Assembly (NCBI GenBank): GCA_000818945.1
Contig: KN805396.1
Span: 1 to 64,000, forward strand
Reading direction: 5' to 3'
From: Schizochytrium sp. CCTCC M209059
Taxonomy: Eukaryota > Sar > Bigyra > Thraustochytrida > Thraustochytriidae
Length of the DNA: 64,000 nt
The position numbers were made by a program, and so were the translations under genes. A model generated the notes under the pieces. It was not told the origin of the DNA, did not search any database, and worked only from the letters and a program-made list of their open reading frames with translations. This document shows, in pieces, positions 31,491 through 42,790 of this stretch; the first letter of the stretch is position 1; the number at the start of each line of letters is the position of its first letter.

Positions 31491-32150
31491 TTGAAGCATT
31501 TAAACTTCGGACAGTTTGAAGAAACAAGTTGGAAATCATGCGCGAATTTCGCAGCATTGCCAACGTCTTTGTTCATTGCATCACAAAGTCTCGCATATCT
31601 CATTTTTTATCAGCGTTCCCGCCTTGCTGACGACAGACAATACGGGGTGGTTCTTCCGAATGACGCGGGGCATTGCAATTGCGAGCATTTATAGCTCCCC
31701 ATTTCTGATCACTACAGCTGCGTTAGTAACGCATGGGGTCCTATTACCAAATGGTGTATGCGTACAATCGTTTCCTTGGGTATTCGGCATAATGTCCATG
31801 CTCGCCAACCTTGGAATTTCATCTGCCTTTCTTGGACTGTTTTACTTTCCGATGCGCAAATACTCGACCCCAAAATTTAAGCGCTATCGACAGCCGCAAG
31901 TACAAGAGCAATGGCAAGAACTCTCAGGTTTCACTTTCGTCTCTCGCTCCTTAGTATTTGCTCGACGTCAATCTCCATGGTAGTCGTTGCTCGTCTTCAT
32001 CTTTACATCACTTTTCATGGAGGTGACACCATCTATCATCTTCGTTTGGTCGACTATTTGATTGGTGCCTGCGATGCTTTCTGCAATTTGTTTAGTATCT
32101 TGGCATTACAAGTCCCGCATGGAGACAGTCATTATCTTCGTGTCGCGTGA
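31491..32150 (+). pseudogene. Decayed tandem copy of the 7TM gene
   Basis: Fragments in two frames match the protein at 30101: SCANFAALPT against TCANLAAIPT, GVLLPNGVCVQSFPWV against GVLLPNGVCVQTLPWV, and MARTL followed later by CDAFCNLFSIL against CDAFCNLISIL. The reading frame shifts at about 31640 and again near 31910, and the first hundred residues (TM1, TM2 and the start codon) are missing. It is a 5'-truncated, twice-frameshifted duplicate, unlikely to make a working receptor. Confidence 0.85.
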
Positions 32151-32941
32151 CACAACTTCGAAGCCAGCGCTTTAATAGCAAGGGTAAGAGCAAGAATTAC
32201 AGTTGGGGAAACCGCAACAGGACGCGGATACGATCCTTGACGTCGGCGGAAGCGACACAGAGCGGTATGACGACAAGCAGTTAGCTCTCTCAATGTTTTC
32301 TATGTGACGAGCTGCTCAAAGTGATACATGGTCAAGATGCATTTATTGTTAGCGATGAAGCAACTGAGTGCCTCCTTCATCTTCCCGTCTCATTTAATTA
32401 TTATCAGGTGTTTTGTCTGGCCTCGTAGCGCGCCAGCGACCCAGCTCGGGCTCTACAATCCCAGTCAGTCCCACTAGGACATGGCCTGCGCGAAACCACG
32501 CAGTCCATTTTTTGTTTTCCAATAAGGACTTTCCACGTTCGCACTCCAAATGACAGAGGAAGAAGACTGCTCTTTGTTGACTGTGTTGCGGAGGATGCGG
32601 CGCACGCTCGCGCCTCAAATCCCCCCCCCGTTCGTAATGTGACCAACGCGGCAACTCGGAGGTGAGTCAAGATGGCGACACGCCGAACCCACCATCGACG
32701 CGGCTCACAGAATCCTAGCCCACCCCCAAGGAGTAACGCGCTGATATGAAAGTCTTGATTCACAAATGCGGCAGTGTACGAGTCCGTATCCCCACCGAAA
32801 GACCTCATAGTTAAGTGGAGGCGAGGCGGGGCAGACACGCAAGCCCAAGTCCAGCGACGGCACAAGCAAGCAGCTGCAGAACCGCTACCGGCCGGCTTAC
32901 TGCTCGCGCGCGGCTGTGCAGGGCGGATGCAGGTCGTCGCC
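32151..32941. other. Spacer before glycosyltransferase-like gene
   Basis: About 790 bp. A C8 run at 32622-32629 was noted. No gene, repeat or promoter element could be supported. Confidence 0.4.
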
Positions 32942-33991
32942 ATGGAGTCGCGACGCTATCTGTGCGCCTTCTGCCTGTCTCTGCTAGCGACAGTGCTCAC
33001 GGTATGGGTTTGGAACGAGGACATCACTGGCGCACGCGATGGAAGAGGTGACGCGCTCCCCGACGACCTCTTGCCGGCCGACACGGTCGAGCTCGATCTC
33101 AACATCGAACTGACAACCGTTCCCGATGCCGACGAGAGGGAAGTGAATGAGGCATCCGACCTCATCGAGAAAGACGCGCCGTGGTTGCTTGTGCGATCAT
33201 ACAATCCATCACAAGCAGCGTGCACGCGAATGGTTGAATGGGCTCACCAAGTGCACGGGCACGTCTCTGGAATGACCATCAGCCTTGACATTACTCTGAT
33301 GGAGCAAGGTGTCGTAGCGCAGCGCCTGCGCGATGCAGGGCTTCCTTCGTGGATCGAAATCCATGAATGGAGGGATATCGAGGTGAAGGAAATGTACCCT
33401 GTCTTTGAAGAAGACGTCTTGCAGAAGCACAGCTGGAAGCGAGTCACCAAAAAGAGGGCGCTCAGTCTAGGCTGGGCGTTTCATGCCTCCGCTACCAATG
33501 CTTGGTACCAGAAGATTCAAGGCAAGCGTCCATCGTACGTGTGGGTTTTTGAAGACGACGTTGGATTTTCCGGTGATCTTTCCGTACTCTTCGCAGCAAT
33601 GAAAGAGTCAAAAGCAGATCTTCTTGCGCACAACTGCCACCAAATGGACCCTTCGTTCTTTTGGCGTCGCATGGTGAGCAATGCTTTCAATCGTGCAATT
33701 CCCGTAGAGAAGCGCCTATACGTGCGCGAGCACGTGGAGCGTTTCTCTGCCCGCTTCCTTGACGGTTTACATGATCAAGCAGCCAATCATGGCATTGTGG
33801 CTTGGTCGGAGGTTTCCATTCCTTCCATTTGTCAATACCTCAACATGACGATTGGCCAGATTGATAAGAATTATATCTCCTTACCAAACTTCAGTAATGC
33901 CGTACGCATCACGGAGAGTGAATGGAACGCGATTCTCGCTAAAAACTCAACTAAAGGCCGCAACAAGCTGTACCATGCCTTAAAATACTAG
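32942..33991 (+). CDS. Type II membrane glycosyltransferase-like protein
   Basis: 349 residues. The short cytoplasmic start MESRRY is followed by a signal anchor at about 6-24 and an acidic stem to about 75. A globular domain contains VWVFEDDVGFSG near 199-210; the EDD motif, placed after a hydrophobic strand, is typical of GT-A glycosyltransferases that bind Mn2+ and nucleotide sugar. Potential N-glycosylation sites (NMT, NFS, NST) are near the C-terminus. Inferred Golgi lumenal enzyme; no precise family recognised. The ATG at 32942 sits in a good context (GCCATGG); an ATG at 32927 in the same frame is the alternative. Confidence 0.65.
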   Translation: MESRRYLCAFCLSLLATVLTVWVWNEDITGARDGRGDALPDDLLPADTVELDLNIELTTVPDADEREVNEASDLIEKDAPWLLVRSYNPSQAACTRMVEWAHQVHGHVSGMTISLDITLMEQGVVAQRLRDAGLPSWIEIHEWRDIEVKEMYPVFEEDVLQKHSWKRVTKKRALSLGWAFHASATNAWYQKIQGKRPSYVWVFEDDVGFSGDLSVLFAAMKESKADLLAHNCHQMDPSFFWRRMVSNAFNRAIPVEKRLYVREHVERFSARFLDGLHDQAANHGIVAWSEVSIPSICQYLNMTIGQIDKNYISLPNFSNAVRITESEWNAILAKNSTKGRNKLYHALKY

Positions 33992-34797
33992 TTGAACTAA
34001 ATGAATGGAACTGACTTATTTTTTTTTTGATATTCATCACCTTGGTGTCAGAGCTACAGACGAGCCAAGGGTAGACACGTTAGAGTGCGAGTCAATTATT
34101 GTTTTTGCAGTCAATAGAAGTTGGATTCTATTTGCATGCATTACCTACGTGTTCATCTAGGGAAAATCTGCACAGTTTACGATTTTTTTTGGCTTCTCGA
34201 CAAGGTTCCCTTCCAAAGCGAGTTCAGCCAAGGCCAAAAAGCAAAAAAAAAATCACTCCAATTTTTCTTTAGTATCATGCAAAGCTACCACGTCACAGTC
34301 AATAGGATCGCAAGTATTGGTCTGTGAAGATTTTGCAAAGTCTAATATGGGTCACTTTACTTATCCACTTTCCTAACTTAGGCCTAGGCGAGTCCTAGCC
34401 AAGAGATGGGTCTCTCAGGAAAAAGGTGTCCTTTTCCTCTTTTTACACTAGTGTTTTGACTATAACAATAAAACCAAGAGATTGCTCAACGGTCTTCTGC
34501 CTTGTTGCGGCAGGTCTCGAGGACGGCGAATCAGACTTGCGCGTGCGACGGTTTGACGGTGCGGACGAAGTTGAGAAAGGCGCGCAAAGCAAAGCCGAGC
34601 GCTCCTCGCCGCTGCGCATATCGGAATTGCGAACCGCGGCCGGCGAGAGAGAGTCCGCGTCGAAAGGGAGAGAGAGCGCCGGCAAGGGTGCAGGAACTCC
34701 TTGACCGGGTCTCGTCAAGGCTCAACGGCACGCAAGAACCCGGCGTCGCGGACGTGCAAAGACACTTTGCGAGCTCGACGAAAGAGCGCGCGGCACG
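33992..34797. other. Spacer with promoter of the WD40 gene
   Basis: About 800 bp, AT-rich on the left (T8 and A9 runs) and GC-rich near the WD40 start. TAGGCCTAGG occurs at 34379-34388. No gene supported. Confidence 0.4.
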
Positions 34798-35892
34798 ATG
34801 AGCGACGCAGGTCTGTCGAAGCGGCTGGTGCCGCTCTTCACAGTGAGCGACAACCCAAGCGAAGTTTTCTCGACGCGATTCTCGCCGGACGGCAAACTCC
34901 TGGCAGCAGGCTGCGGTGACGGCACCGTGCGCGTGTACAATGCTAGTACGGGCAGACTTGCGTACGAACTCAAGAATGGCAAGGGCCGAGAAGCCATGCC
35001 CGTGACAGGAATTCGCTTTCGGCCTCTGGGCGCATCCAAGACCAAGAACGTGCTCCTTGCCGTGAACGCCGATGGTTCGGTGTCGCACTGGCACGTGACC
35101 TCTGGAAAATGCCTTCACACCATCAAGCACGAGGATAACCAGCTCTTTTGCGTGGACTACAGACCGGACGGTGCCGTCTTTGCTACGGCTGGCAAGGATT
35201 TTACGGTCCGCGTGTATGATGAGGCGACAAAGACGCTCATGACCGAAATGCGTTCTGGTGTTGGGCTCACCACGCCAGGTCACTCAAACCGTGTGTTTTC
35301 TCTCAAATTCAACCCGACCGATCCAAACACGCTCATTTCCGGTGGCTGGGACAACACAGTGCAGATTTGGGATCTTCGTGTCGAGCAGGCTGTTCGCTCC
35401 ATCTACGGCCCACATGTTTGCGGCGATGCCGTCGACATTTATGACAACACCATTGTGACAGGTTCATGGCGAACCAAGAATCAACTCGAGCTTTGGGACT
35501 ATGGCTCGGGTGAGCGCAAGTGCGAGATTCCCTGGAATCAGAGTGTCGTGCACAGCACCACGCCCGCGATGCTATACTGCGCCCAATTTAGCAAGGGCAG
35601 CGCCAACCTCATTGCCGCAGGTGGCACTGGGTCTAACGAGGCCAAAGTATTCGACCGTTCCGCCGGCAACAAGCTCATTGGCACCGTCGCCGGTCTCTCG
35701 CGCGGCGTCTTCACGGTGGACTTTGATCCCTTTGGTACGCGCCTGGCGGTCGCTGGCGGCGATACGGCCGTTCGAGTTCTTGGCATTGAGACCAAGCAGG
35801 GTGACGTGGGCGGCCCTGCTGGATATGGCGATGTCGATCGTTCTTACGAGGGTAAGGATGCAGGTCCTATCGAAGGCAAGGACTATGCTTAG
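34798..35892 (+). CDS. WD40 repeat protein
   Basis: 364 residues, probably one seven-bladed beta-propeller. Repeats are visible as FSPDGKLLAAGCGDGTVRVY, FRPLG...NADGSVSHWHV, YRPDGAVFATAGKDFTVRVY, FNPTDPNTLISGGWDNTVQIWDL, TGSWRTKNQLELWD, and later GGTGSNEAKVFD and FDPFGTRLAVAGGDTAVRVL. A short Gly/Asp-rich tail ends in EGKDYA. No additional domain. A cytosolic scaffold role is inferred from the fold; I cannot assign it to a named WD40 subfamily. Confidence 0.8.
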   Translation: MSDAGLSKRLVPLFTVSDNPSEVFSTRFSPDGKLLAAGCGDGTVRVYNASTGRLAYELKNGKGREAMPVTGIRFRPLGASKTKNVLLAVNADGSVSHWHVTSGKCLHTIKHEDNQLFCVDYRPDGAVFATAGKDFTVRVYDEATKTLMTEMRSGVGLTTPGHSNRVFSLKFNPTDPNTLISGGWDNTVQIWDLRVEQAVRSIYGPHVCGDAVDIYDNTIVTGSWRTKNQLELWDYGSGERKCEIPWNQSVVHSTTPAMLYCAQFSKGSANLIAAGGTGSNEAKVFDRSAGNKLIGTVAGLSRGVFTVDFDPFGTRLAVAGGDTAVRVLGIETKQGDVGGPAGYGDVDRSYEGKDAGPIEGKDYA

Positions 35893-36476
35893 CTGTGCTG
35901 TTCACAAAGAGAAAAACCAGGATAGAGGATTTCTTTACTTTTATGATGATGATGATGATGATGATGATGGTAAAGGGACCCCCTGAACAAGGCTTTTGGT
36001 TTGATCGCTTGTTTCTTCTTTTCTTTTCTTTTCTTTTTTGGAGTGCTTTTGCTTTGAACTAGGCCTAGGCCAAGTCTTGGGGAAAGCAGCAGGCGTAATG
36101 GAGCAATAGGCCTAGCTTGGGACGACTCCGAGTCTTTGCTTTTCTCTGGCGCGTCCTGATCTACGTCCATTAAATGTTTTTAATCGATATTTTTTTTTCC
36201 TTTGAGAGAGTCTGTTTTGTTTTTGTTTTGTTGGTTTTTTCCATCGATGCCAATGCCAAAGCAGAAAAAATTTAAAAGCAAAGCAAAGCATCGGGCTGGC
36301 GCCCTGAGCTCTTGGCTTGAGAAAGCCACGCTTGCGCGGCAAGCTACGCCGGGCCGCATCACCATTCGATCTGTACGAGAGATCTTTCGCAACCACCGTT
36401 GCCTGAACGAACGCGTGTGTTGTGAGTATACTCGACGCGCTTTCCTACGGTTAGAAGTCCACTGCACTGCAAGCTC
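35893..36476. other. Spacer with GAT repeats and TAGGCCTA motifs
   Basis: Nine GAT units at 35943-35969, a TTTTC run near 36015-36040, and TAGGCCTAG at 36060 and 36107. An ORF from 36202 to 36636 overlaps the next gene in another frame and was not accepted. Confidence 0.45.
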
Positions 36477-37127
36477 ATGGCTGGCCTCGACGAAGACGTT
36501 CAAGACGAAGCCGTGCTGCACAGCCTGCGGCGCAGACTATGCAGAGTGCTGGGCCCCAAGGCTGTCGGTGACGAAGAGCCACTTGTTGACATTTTACATA
36601 GAATTGCCGATGGCAAGGTGGCAGGCCCGGGGTTGACGCCTCACCAGACCGCTCAAGAGGTCATCCGAGCTCTTGCAAGCATTGCAGGTGCTGTACGCGC
36701 CCTGCAGGATCAACCGAATGGAGAGGAGAACAAAGCTTGCGTGCCGGTAAAGAATGCTGCGAAAGCATGCGTCCAGACAGACGAGCGCGCCTCGTCAACG
36801 CCCGTCGTTTCAAAAGTCTACAGAAAACGCAAGCGGATTTTTCCATCTCACAGCACCGTCACAAGACCGCGATCGACAACGCCGACAACCAGCGACACTT
36901 GTTCTGGAGAAGAACAACGAGGGTCTCTTTTTCCTTCCGATACAGTCGCTTCGATGCCATTGTCCCAGTCGAAGCCGCGCCAGCACCGTGAAATTCGATG
37001 CGATGCGGCCAAGGTCTCTCGTCGCGCGACCATTGACGCTTCCGAGCTTGACAAGCTCCGCGAGCTATACAGCCAGGTGGACCGAGAGCCTCTGGCGGTG
37101 GTTTCCCAGGAGACCACCTCGGCGTGA
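36477..37127 (+). CDS. Hypothetical protein
   Basis: 216 residues, not recognised. Residues 1-80 look folded and helical (two short amphipathic helices, then an Ala-rich helix at 60-75). The middle is basic and Ser/Thr/Pro-rich with KVYRKRKRIF near 113-122, resembling a nuclear localisation signal. A final helix lies at about 188-205 (ELDKLRELYSQVD). Codon use looks coding and the frame is closed by a stop before the 84-bp repeat. Function unknown. Confidence 0.5.
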   Translation: MAGLDEDVQDEAVLHSLRRRLCRVLGPKAVGDEEPLVDILHRIADGKVAGPGLTPHQTAQEVIRALASIAGAVRALQDQPNGEENKACVPVKNAAKACVQTDERASSTPVVSKVYRKRKRIFPSHSTVTRPRSTTPTTSDTCSGEEQRGSLFPSDTVASMPLSQSKPRQHREIRCDAAKVSRRATIDASELDKLRELYSQVDREPLAVVSQETTSA

Positions 37128-37158
37128 ACGTTTAATGAATTGAACACAATTAGGCCTA

Positions 37159-37325
37159 GCGCCGCTTGAGTTTTTGTAGGCCTGTTCCCAAAGTCGTTAC
37201 CAGTTCCTCACATGTCGGTCATGGCGCGCCTGCCTGCCATTGGCGCCGCTTGAGTTTGTAGGTTGAATCCCAAAGTTGTTGCTAGTTCCTCACATGTCGG
37301 TCACGGCGCGCCTGCCCACGGCGCC
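37159..37325. repeat. 84-bp imperfect tandem duplication
   Basis: Two copies starting GCGCCGCTTGAG at 37159 and 37243, each containing AGTTCCTCACATGTCGGTCA and GGCGCGCCTGCC. They lie just upstream of the next gene and may be part of its promoter. Confidence 0.9.
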
Positions 37326-37358
37326 TCTCATTCGTATCAATGAAAGAAAGTCGAATAA

Positions 37359-38441
37359 ATGCATGCAAAGCAGCAATCGAAAGCGATGCAAAGCAAAATC
37401 TTGGCAGAGCGGACGAGTCGCGCCAAGCAGGTCGAGACCGCAAGGGGAATGGAGACCTTTGCGTACGTGCCGCCCGGCGGGGGCTACCCCACGCGCGTGT
37501 CCATGGGCCCCGAGTCTGAGCGACCGCGCTCGAGCGGCGGGGATCAAGGCGCGGGCAGCCTTGGTGAAGCTATGCAGGCGGCGAGCGCCATGGCTACCGA
37601 TGCCAAGCGGCGCTTCGTCGACGCGTGCAACACGATCGGGAGCCAGACGAGCATCTCGGTGAGCAATTACACTGGTGTCTCGTACGCGCTCACGCTCGAG
37701 GTCGGTGGCATCGTGTACCAGCGTGAGACGCTGCCGGCAAATGATGCACTGGTGGCGCAGGAGGACGACGCCGGGGCCCCGCTAACGGGAAGGAGCGGGA
37801 GCGCCAAAGACTTTGTGGGCGCCAATTTTGCCGTGGTCAAATTCAAGTGCGGCTACGTTTTCTATTCTATATCGGCCACACCCATTGTCGACGATGGCCT
37901 CTCCCATTCCCCCGTCCAGGGCTCGCGCACGATTCACTTTGTCTATGGTGGATCCAAGGTCTCGCTCCGTTCAGATCTGCGGGATCCACGCGGATTCAGG
38001 CTCGTCAACGAGACCACAGAGATTGGCGGTAACGAAATGTCCGATGACCTCGAGCTCACTCTCGAAGTGACGCGCGAATCGGCTCGCCACGTTAAAGATA
38101 CCTATCTGGACCCTGCCATTGCCAAAGTGCGCACCACGTTGCAGAGCTCCATGTCGGGTCGGAACATGGGCAATAGTACAAACGGTGCTACGGGATCTAA
38201 CGCTTTTGGATCCCAGATTTATGACGATTATGGTGTGCAGTCGCCATCGCAGGCAAGACGACAAGAACAAATGCAAAAGAAACGCCAGGAAGAAGCTGCC
38301 GCCGCCGCCGCCACCAACAAGACCTCCAAGCAGCAGGCCGAGGAGCCAGAACCAAATCTGTTTGGATTTGAGGAGATCGATGAGGACCCGCGGGATCGTT
38401 ACTACGCGCCCGTGTCGTCCTCGGCGAGCGACGATATCTGA
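37359..38441 (+). CDS. Hypothetical protein with central beta-rich domain
   Basis: 360 residues, not recognised. A basic N-terminus is followed by a helical Ala-rich segment (about 65-95). A beta-rich domain at about 98-245 follows (SISVSNYTGVSYALTLEVGG, later IHFVYGGSKVSLRSD). A linker rich in Ser/Asn/Gly and a Gln/Glu/Ala-rich coiled-coil stretch (about 295-325) precede an acidic tail, EEIDEDPRDRYY. No catalytic motif or membrane segment. The ATG at 37359 is followed in frame by others at codons 10 and 31; the true start could be later. Confidence 0.55.
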   Translation: MHAKQQSKAMQSKILAERTSRAKQVETARGMETFAYVPPGGGYPTRVSMGPESERPRSSGGDQGAGSLGEAMQAASAMATDAKRRFVDACNTIGSQTSISVSNYTGVSYALTLEVGGIVYQRETLPANDALVAQEDDAGAPLTGRSGSAKDFVGANFAVVKFKCGYVFYSISATPIVDDGLSHSPVQGSRTIHFVYGGSKVSLRSDLRDPRGFRLVNETTEIGGNEMSDDLELTLEVTRESARHVKDTYLDPAIAKVRTTLQSSMSGRNMGNSTNGATGSNAFGSQIYDDYGVQSPSQARRQEQMQKKRQEEAAAAAATNKTSKQQAEEPEPNLFGFEEIDEDPRDRYYAPVSSSASDDI

Positions 38442-38537
38442 CGGCCTTGGGCTTTTTGCTAAAACAATTCATATGCACGCGCACACACAAAAATTATAAT
38501 CTGAAAATACGTCCTTGTGATAATTCCTACGACGGGC

Positions 38538-39911
38538 CTAGTTGAGAAGCTCATAGTTCATGTCACTGCTGTATGTGCCAGGTCCAGCGCTGTGGCAGAC
38601 AAGAACGCCGTCGGGAACGACGGCCTTGACATGACCTCCGTTTTCGAGACGATAGCCAAGCTCCGGATGATCCTCCACCAAAAAGGCATATTCCGTCCCG
38701 TCCTTGAGATGGCCTCGAATACAAGTCTCTTGTGGGGTGACCACGACCTCGCAGACGACTTGGCCGCGGGTGTCGGCCGCCTCAGGGTCAGAATACGAGG
38801 TGTCAGCAGTGATGACGACCAGTTTCGGGTCGTCGCTTCGTCGAATTACCGTGGGGGTCTCACCATGAGGCCGATGGCCCGAAACCACACGTCGAATACC
38901 TCCGCGGTGCAAAAAGTCTGCCACGCTTTGCGGAATCGACGCTGGAATGGTGTCGTCATCCTCAAGCCAGTCATTGTATACAACCCCGCGCCCCTCAATA
39001 CCTCCAGGACGACTATAATCCATGACAAGATCACCGTTAGCATTCGGCGAACGAACTTGTGGATCGGCGGCCCACTCCGCGAGCTGGTCCGCGTAAAATT
39101 TATTCAAGCGATCAATCCAGGCTCGCGGTTCGTCCATATAAAAGCCTTCTCGTCGTGTCGTTGGCACAAAGCCAAGACCGCCAGCTGGCACTGCTCCGTG
39201 TACAAAAAGTGTGTCGCCCACAAGCGCTCCTAGCTGCGCGGCTTCAAGGTACGATATCATATAGCCGCCAGGCCGCATGGCATCGCAAAAGGAGGCGGCG
39301 ACGTCGACATCGCTGGCTGTATTTCCATTCATTTCAGTGAGCTCTTGTCGCCTCGAATCAAAGGCGTTGGGCGAGCCCATAGTGCGCTGCAGCATCATTT
39401 TCAGAAAATTAACGGCAGCCGTGGGATCTTTGTCAAAGCGGCGCCAGAGTTCCGAGCTGAGGCGGAGTTTGTTGATGTCGCGATTGCCCGCGAGAATGAA
39501 AACGCGATCAGGATAACGATTTTTAAGGTCGACGAGCGCGCGAGCTACGCGAATGTCGCCCGGACCGTGGTCGCAGACATCGCCTCCGTACACGAAGTTG
39601 GCGTCCGCGTCCTTGAACTCGAGCTTCACGGCTGAAGACGAGCGCTCGGTCAGCTCGAGCACGCTCGAGAACTGCACGCTACGGCAAAAAAAGTCAAGAT
39701 GGCCCTCCACGTCCGTCAGGTACCCCACGCGCTTGCCGCGGGGTAACGACAGCGAAGACGGCGAAGAAGAATTGGACGAAGAGGTCGTCAAGTGTCGCTG
39801 CCATGCGTCGCCTGCTCGCCGCCTCAACAACGGCAAGCTGGCCGACGTCGGCGGCCGGCAGCAGTGCGAACTCCGCAGGGCGCAGACAAAGCCCGCGACC
39901 GCGGCGCGCAT
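38538..39911 (-). CDS. Calcineurin-like metallophosphoesterase with atypical motifs
   Basis: 457 residues. The N-terminal 55 residues are Arg/Ser-rich without acids and may be a mitochondrial targeting sequence (inferred). Phosphoesterase motifs follow in order: TDVEG (Asp67, Glu69 in place of the usual DxH), GGDVCDHGPGD (Asp111, Asp114), GNRD (143-145, Arg in place of the usual His), VHGAVP and GHRPHG. The residues that normally coordinate two metals are thus mostly present, but two histidines are replaced. Substrate unknown; the family acts on phosphoproteins, nucleotides or nucleic acids. The neighbouring spacer is divergent toward the gene at 41415. Confidence 0.85.
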   Translation of the reverse strand: MRAAVAGFVCALRSSHCCRPPTSASLPLLRRRAGDAWQRHLTTSSSNSSSPSSLSLPRGKRVGYLTDVEGHLDFFCRSVQFSSVLELTERSSSAVKLEFKDADANFVYGGDVCDHGPGDIRVARALVDLKNRYPDRVFILAGNRDINKLRLSSELWRRFDKDPTAAVNFLKMMLQRTMGSPNAFDSRRQELTEMNGNTASDVDVAASFCDAMRPGGYMISYLEAAQLGALVGDTLFVHGAVPAGGLGFVPTTRREGFYMDEPRAWIDRLNKFYADQLAEWAADPQVRSPNANGDLVMDYSRPGGIEGRGVVYNDWLEDDDTIPASIPQSVADFLHRGGIRRVVSGHRPHGETPTVIRRSDDPKLVVITADTSYSDPEAADTRGQVVCEVVVTPQETCIRGHLKDGTEYAFLVEDHPELGYRLENGGHVKAVVPDGVLVCHSAGPGTYSSDMNYELLN

Positions 39912-41414
<1,503 letters not shown>

Positions 41415-41921
41415 ATGACGGCCACCACGACGGCCGGCGGCGTGCCTGGGGGCCGCGCCGGCGTGAAGCGCGAGAGCGAGGACACCGGGCCAAGCTCTCT
41501 GATGGACTTCTTCGCGGCGTGCGTGGGGTGCGGGAAGAAAAGAAACAAGGAAACGGCGCAGCCAGCGTCGGCTTCAAGAGCCGAGGCGACCACGACCACG
41601 ACCACGACAAGGTCGGGGGGAAAACCCGGGCAGGCGGGAGGACATCCGCCAGAGGTCACGACGCCACTGACATCGGACACGCTGGCAGATGCGAAGGCCG
41701 AAGCGGTTCTCGCCGAGGAAATGGCCAAGGCCAAGGAAGCTCACGCACGGTTAAAGCGTCTTCGAGAGGAGAGAGCGCGCAGGGAGGCCGCGCTCAAGGA
41801 AAAACAGAAACTTCTGGATAAGGCACGCCTTCACGTGTCAAAACGCGAGGAAAGTGTTCAAGAGATGAGGCAAAAGGCTCTGCAGAGCAAGGACAACCCT
41901 GTATCAACCACAATAATCTGA
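41415..41921 (+). CDS. Small coiled-coil protein, unknown
   Basis: 168 residues. The first 85 are low-complexity with a short motif MDFFAACVGCGKK (two Cys pairs, C36 and C39) and Thr-rich runs. Residues about 90-155 form a continuous charged coiled coil (Ala/Lys/Glu/Arg). No domain recognised. The start ATG is the first in frame after a GC-rich leader. Coding status is supported by the sustained heptad pattern but not by homology. Confidence 0.5.
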   Translation: MTATTTAGGVPGGRAGVKRESEDTGPSSLMDFFAACVGCGKKRNKETAQPASASRAEATTTTTTTRSGGKPGQAGGHPPEVTTPLTSDTLADAKAEAVLAEEMAKAKEAHARLKRLREERARREAALKEKQKLLDKARLHVSKREESVQEMRQKALQSKDNPVSTTII

Positions 41922-42790
41922 GCCGTCGGCCATGTCCATGCCTGTATGCAATCAAACATCCAATCAATCTAAGACCTCGGAGGAGAATCAGGTCAAATCA
42001 ATCCATTCTCTCCAAACTGCCTTATCCATCGACGTATATACCTAGAGCCAAAATCTATGTTCTGTTCAATTTGCGTCTTGGAAGTCAAACTCTTATGATC
42101 CCTCCCTCTTCCACCCCTCTTGATGTGACTTGGATTTACGAATCTGCCTCATCTCATTTGATATGTCATCTTATTACATTCGACTGTAGTGGACCTTGGT
42201 TTAACACGCAGTCCATGTTTCATCATAGGATTACAATCACCCTCTGGTATTCGGGGAAACGCTCCCATGTGCAAAGGAAATCAGTGGATCCCTCAGGTTG
42301 CGTACGCTTTCAGCATTCAACATCTTTTCGACGGGACATTCTTCTCAGAGTTGCAAATCACGCCAATGTTCTTGTTTTTTAAATGCACGTACATCCGTGA
42401 AGAAGAAGCCCTAGTTCTTCATCTTTTGTTGGAGGTAGGCTTTCTGATCTGGTGGAAATTGACCTGTTACGAAATTACCAAACAAGGATTTTGTGCTATG
42501 AAGAACGACCATTGCGTCTGTTTGCTTTGGAAACTAAAATAAGAAATTTGACTAGACCTAGGCCCACCGAAATGCATTGAAACGAATACAGACTGGACGA
42601 ATCGACACGACATTTGATTCTTTTCTTCGAATCACGCACGCAAGAATCTTCCATCTATCCTTGCACATTGTTTCTTTCCATCTTTGCACCCTGAGTCTTC
42701 ATTCAATCTTCTTGCACACTTTTCACGACTGGTGGCCTCAGGCCGTAGGCTTATTCTAAAGGTGTTTTCTTCACCAGAAAATTCACGACG
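41922..42790. other. AT-richer spacer, no gene recognised
   Basis: 869 bp between convergent genes, visibly AT-richer than its surroundings. Two overlapping plus-strand ORFs (42071-42382 and 42189-42542) lack codon bias and similarity. CCTAGGCC occurs near 42557. Nothing could be supported. Confidence 0.4.

Noticed and set aside
36202..36636. 144-residue ORF overlapping the start of the gene at 36477
   Set aside because: Overlaps in another frame for 160 bp; the 216-residue frame has the better composition. Kept in mind as a possible alternative.
42071..42542. Two small ORFs in the AT-richer spacer
   Set aside because: No similarity, no codon bias, and mutually overlapping; not enough to call a gene.
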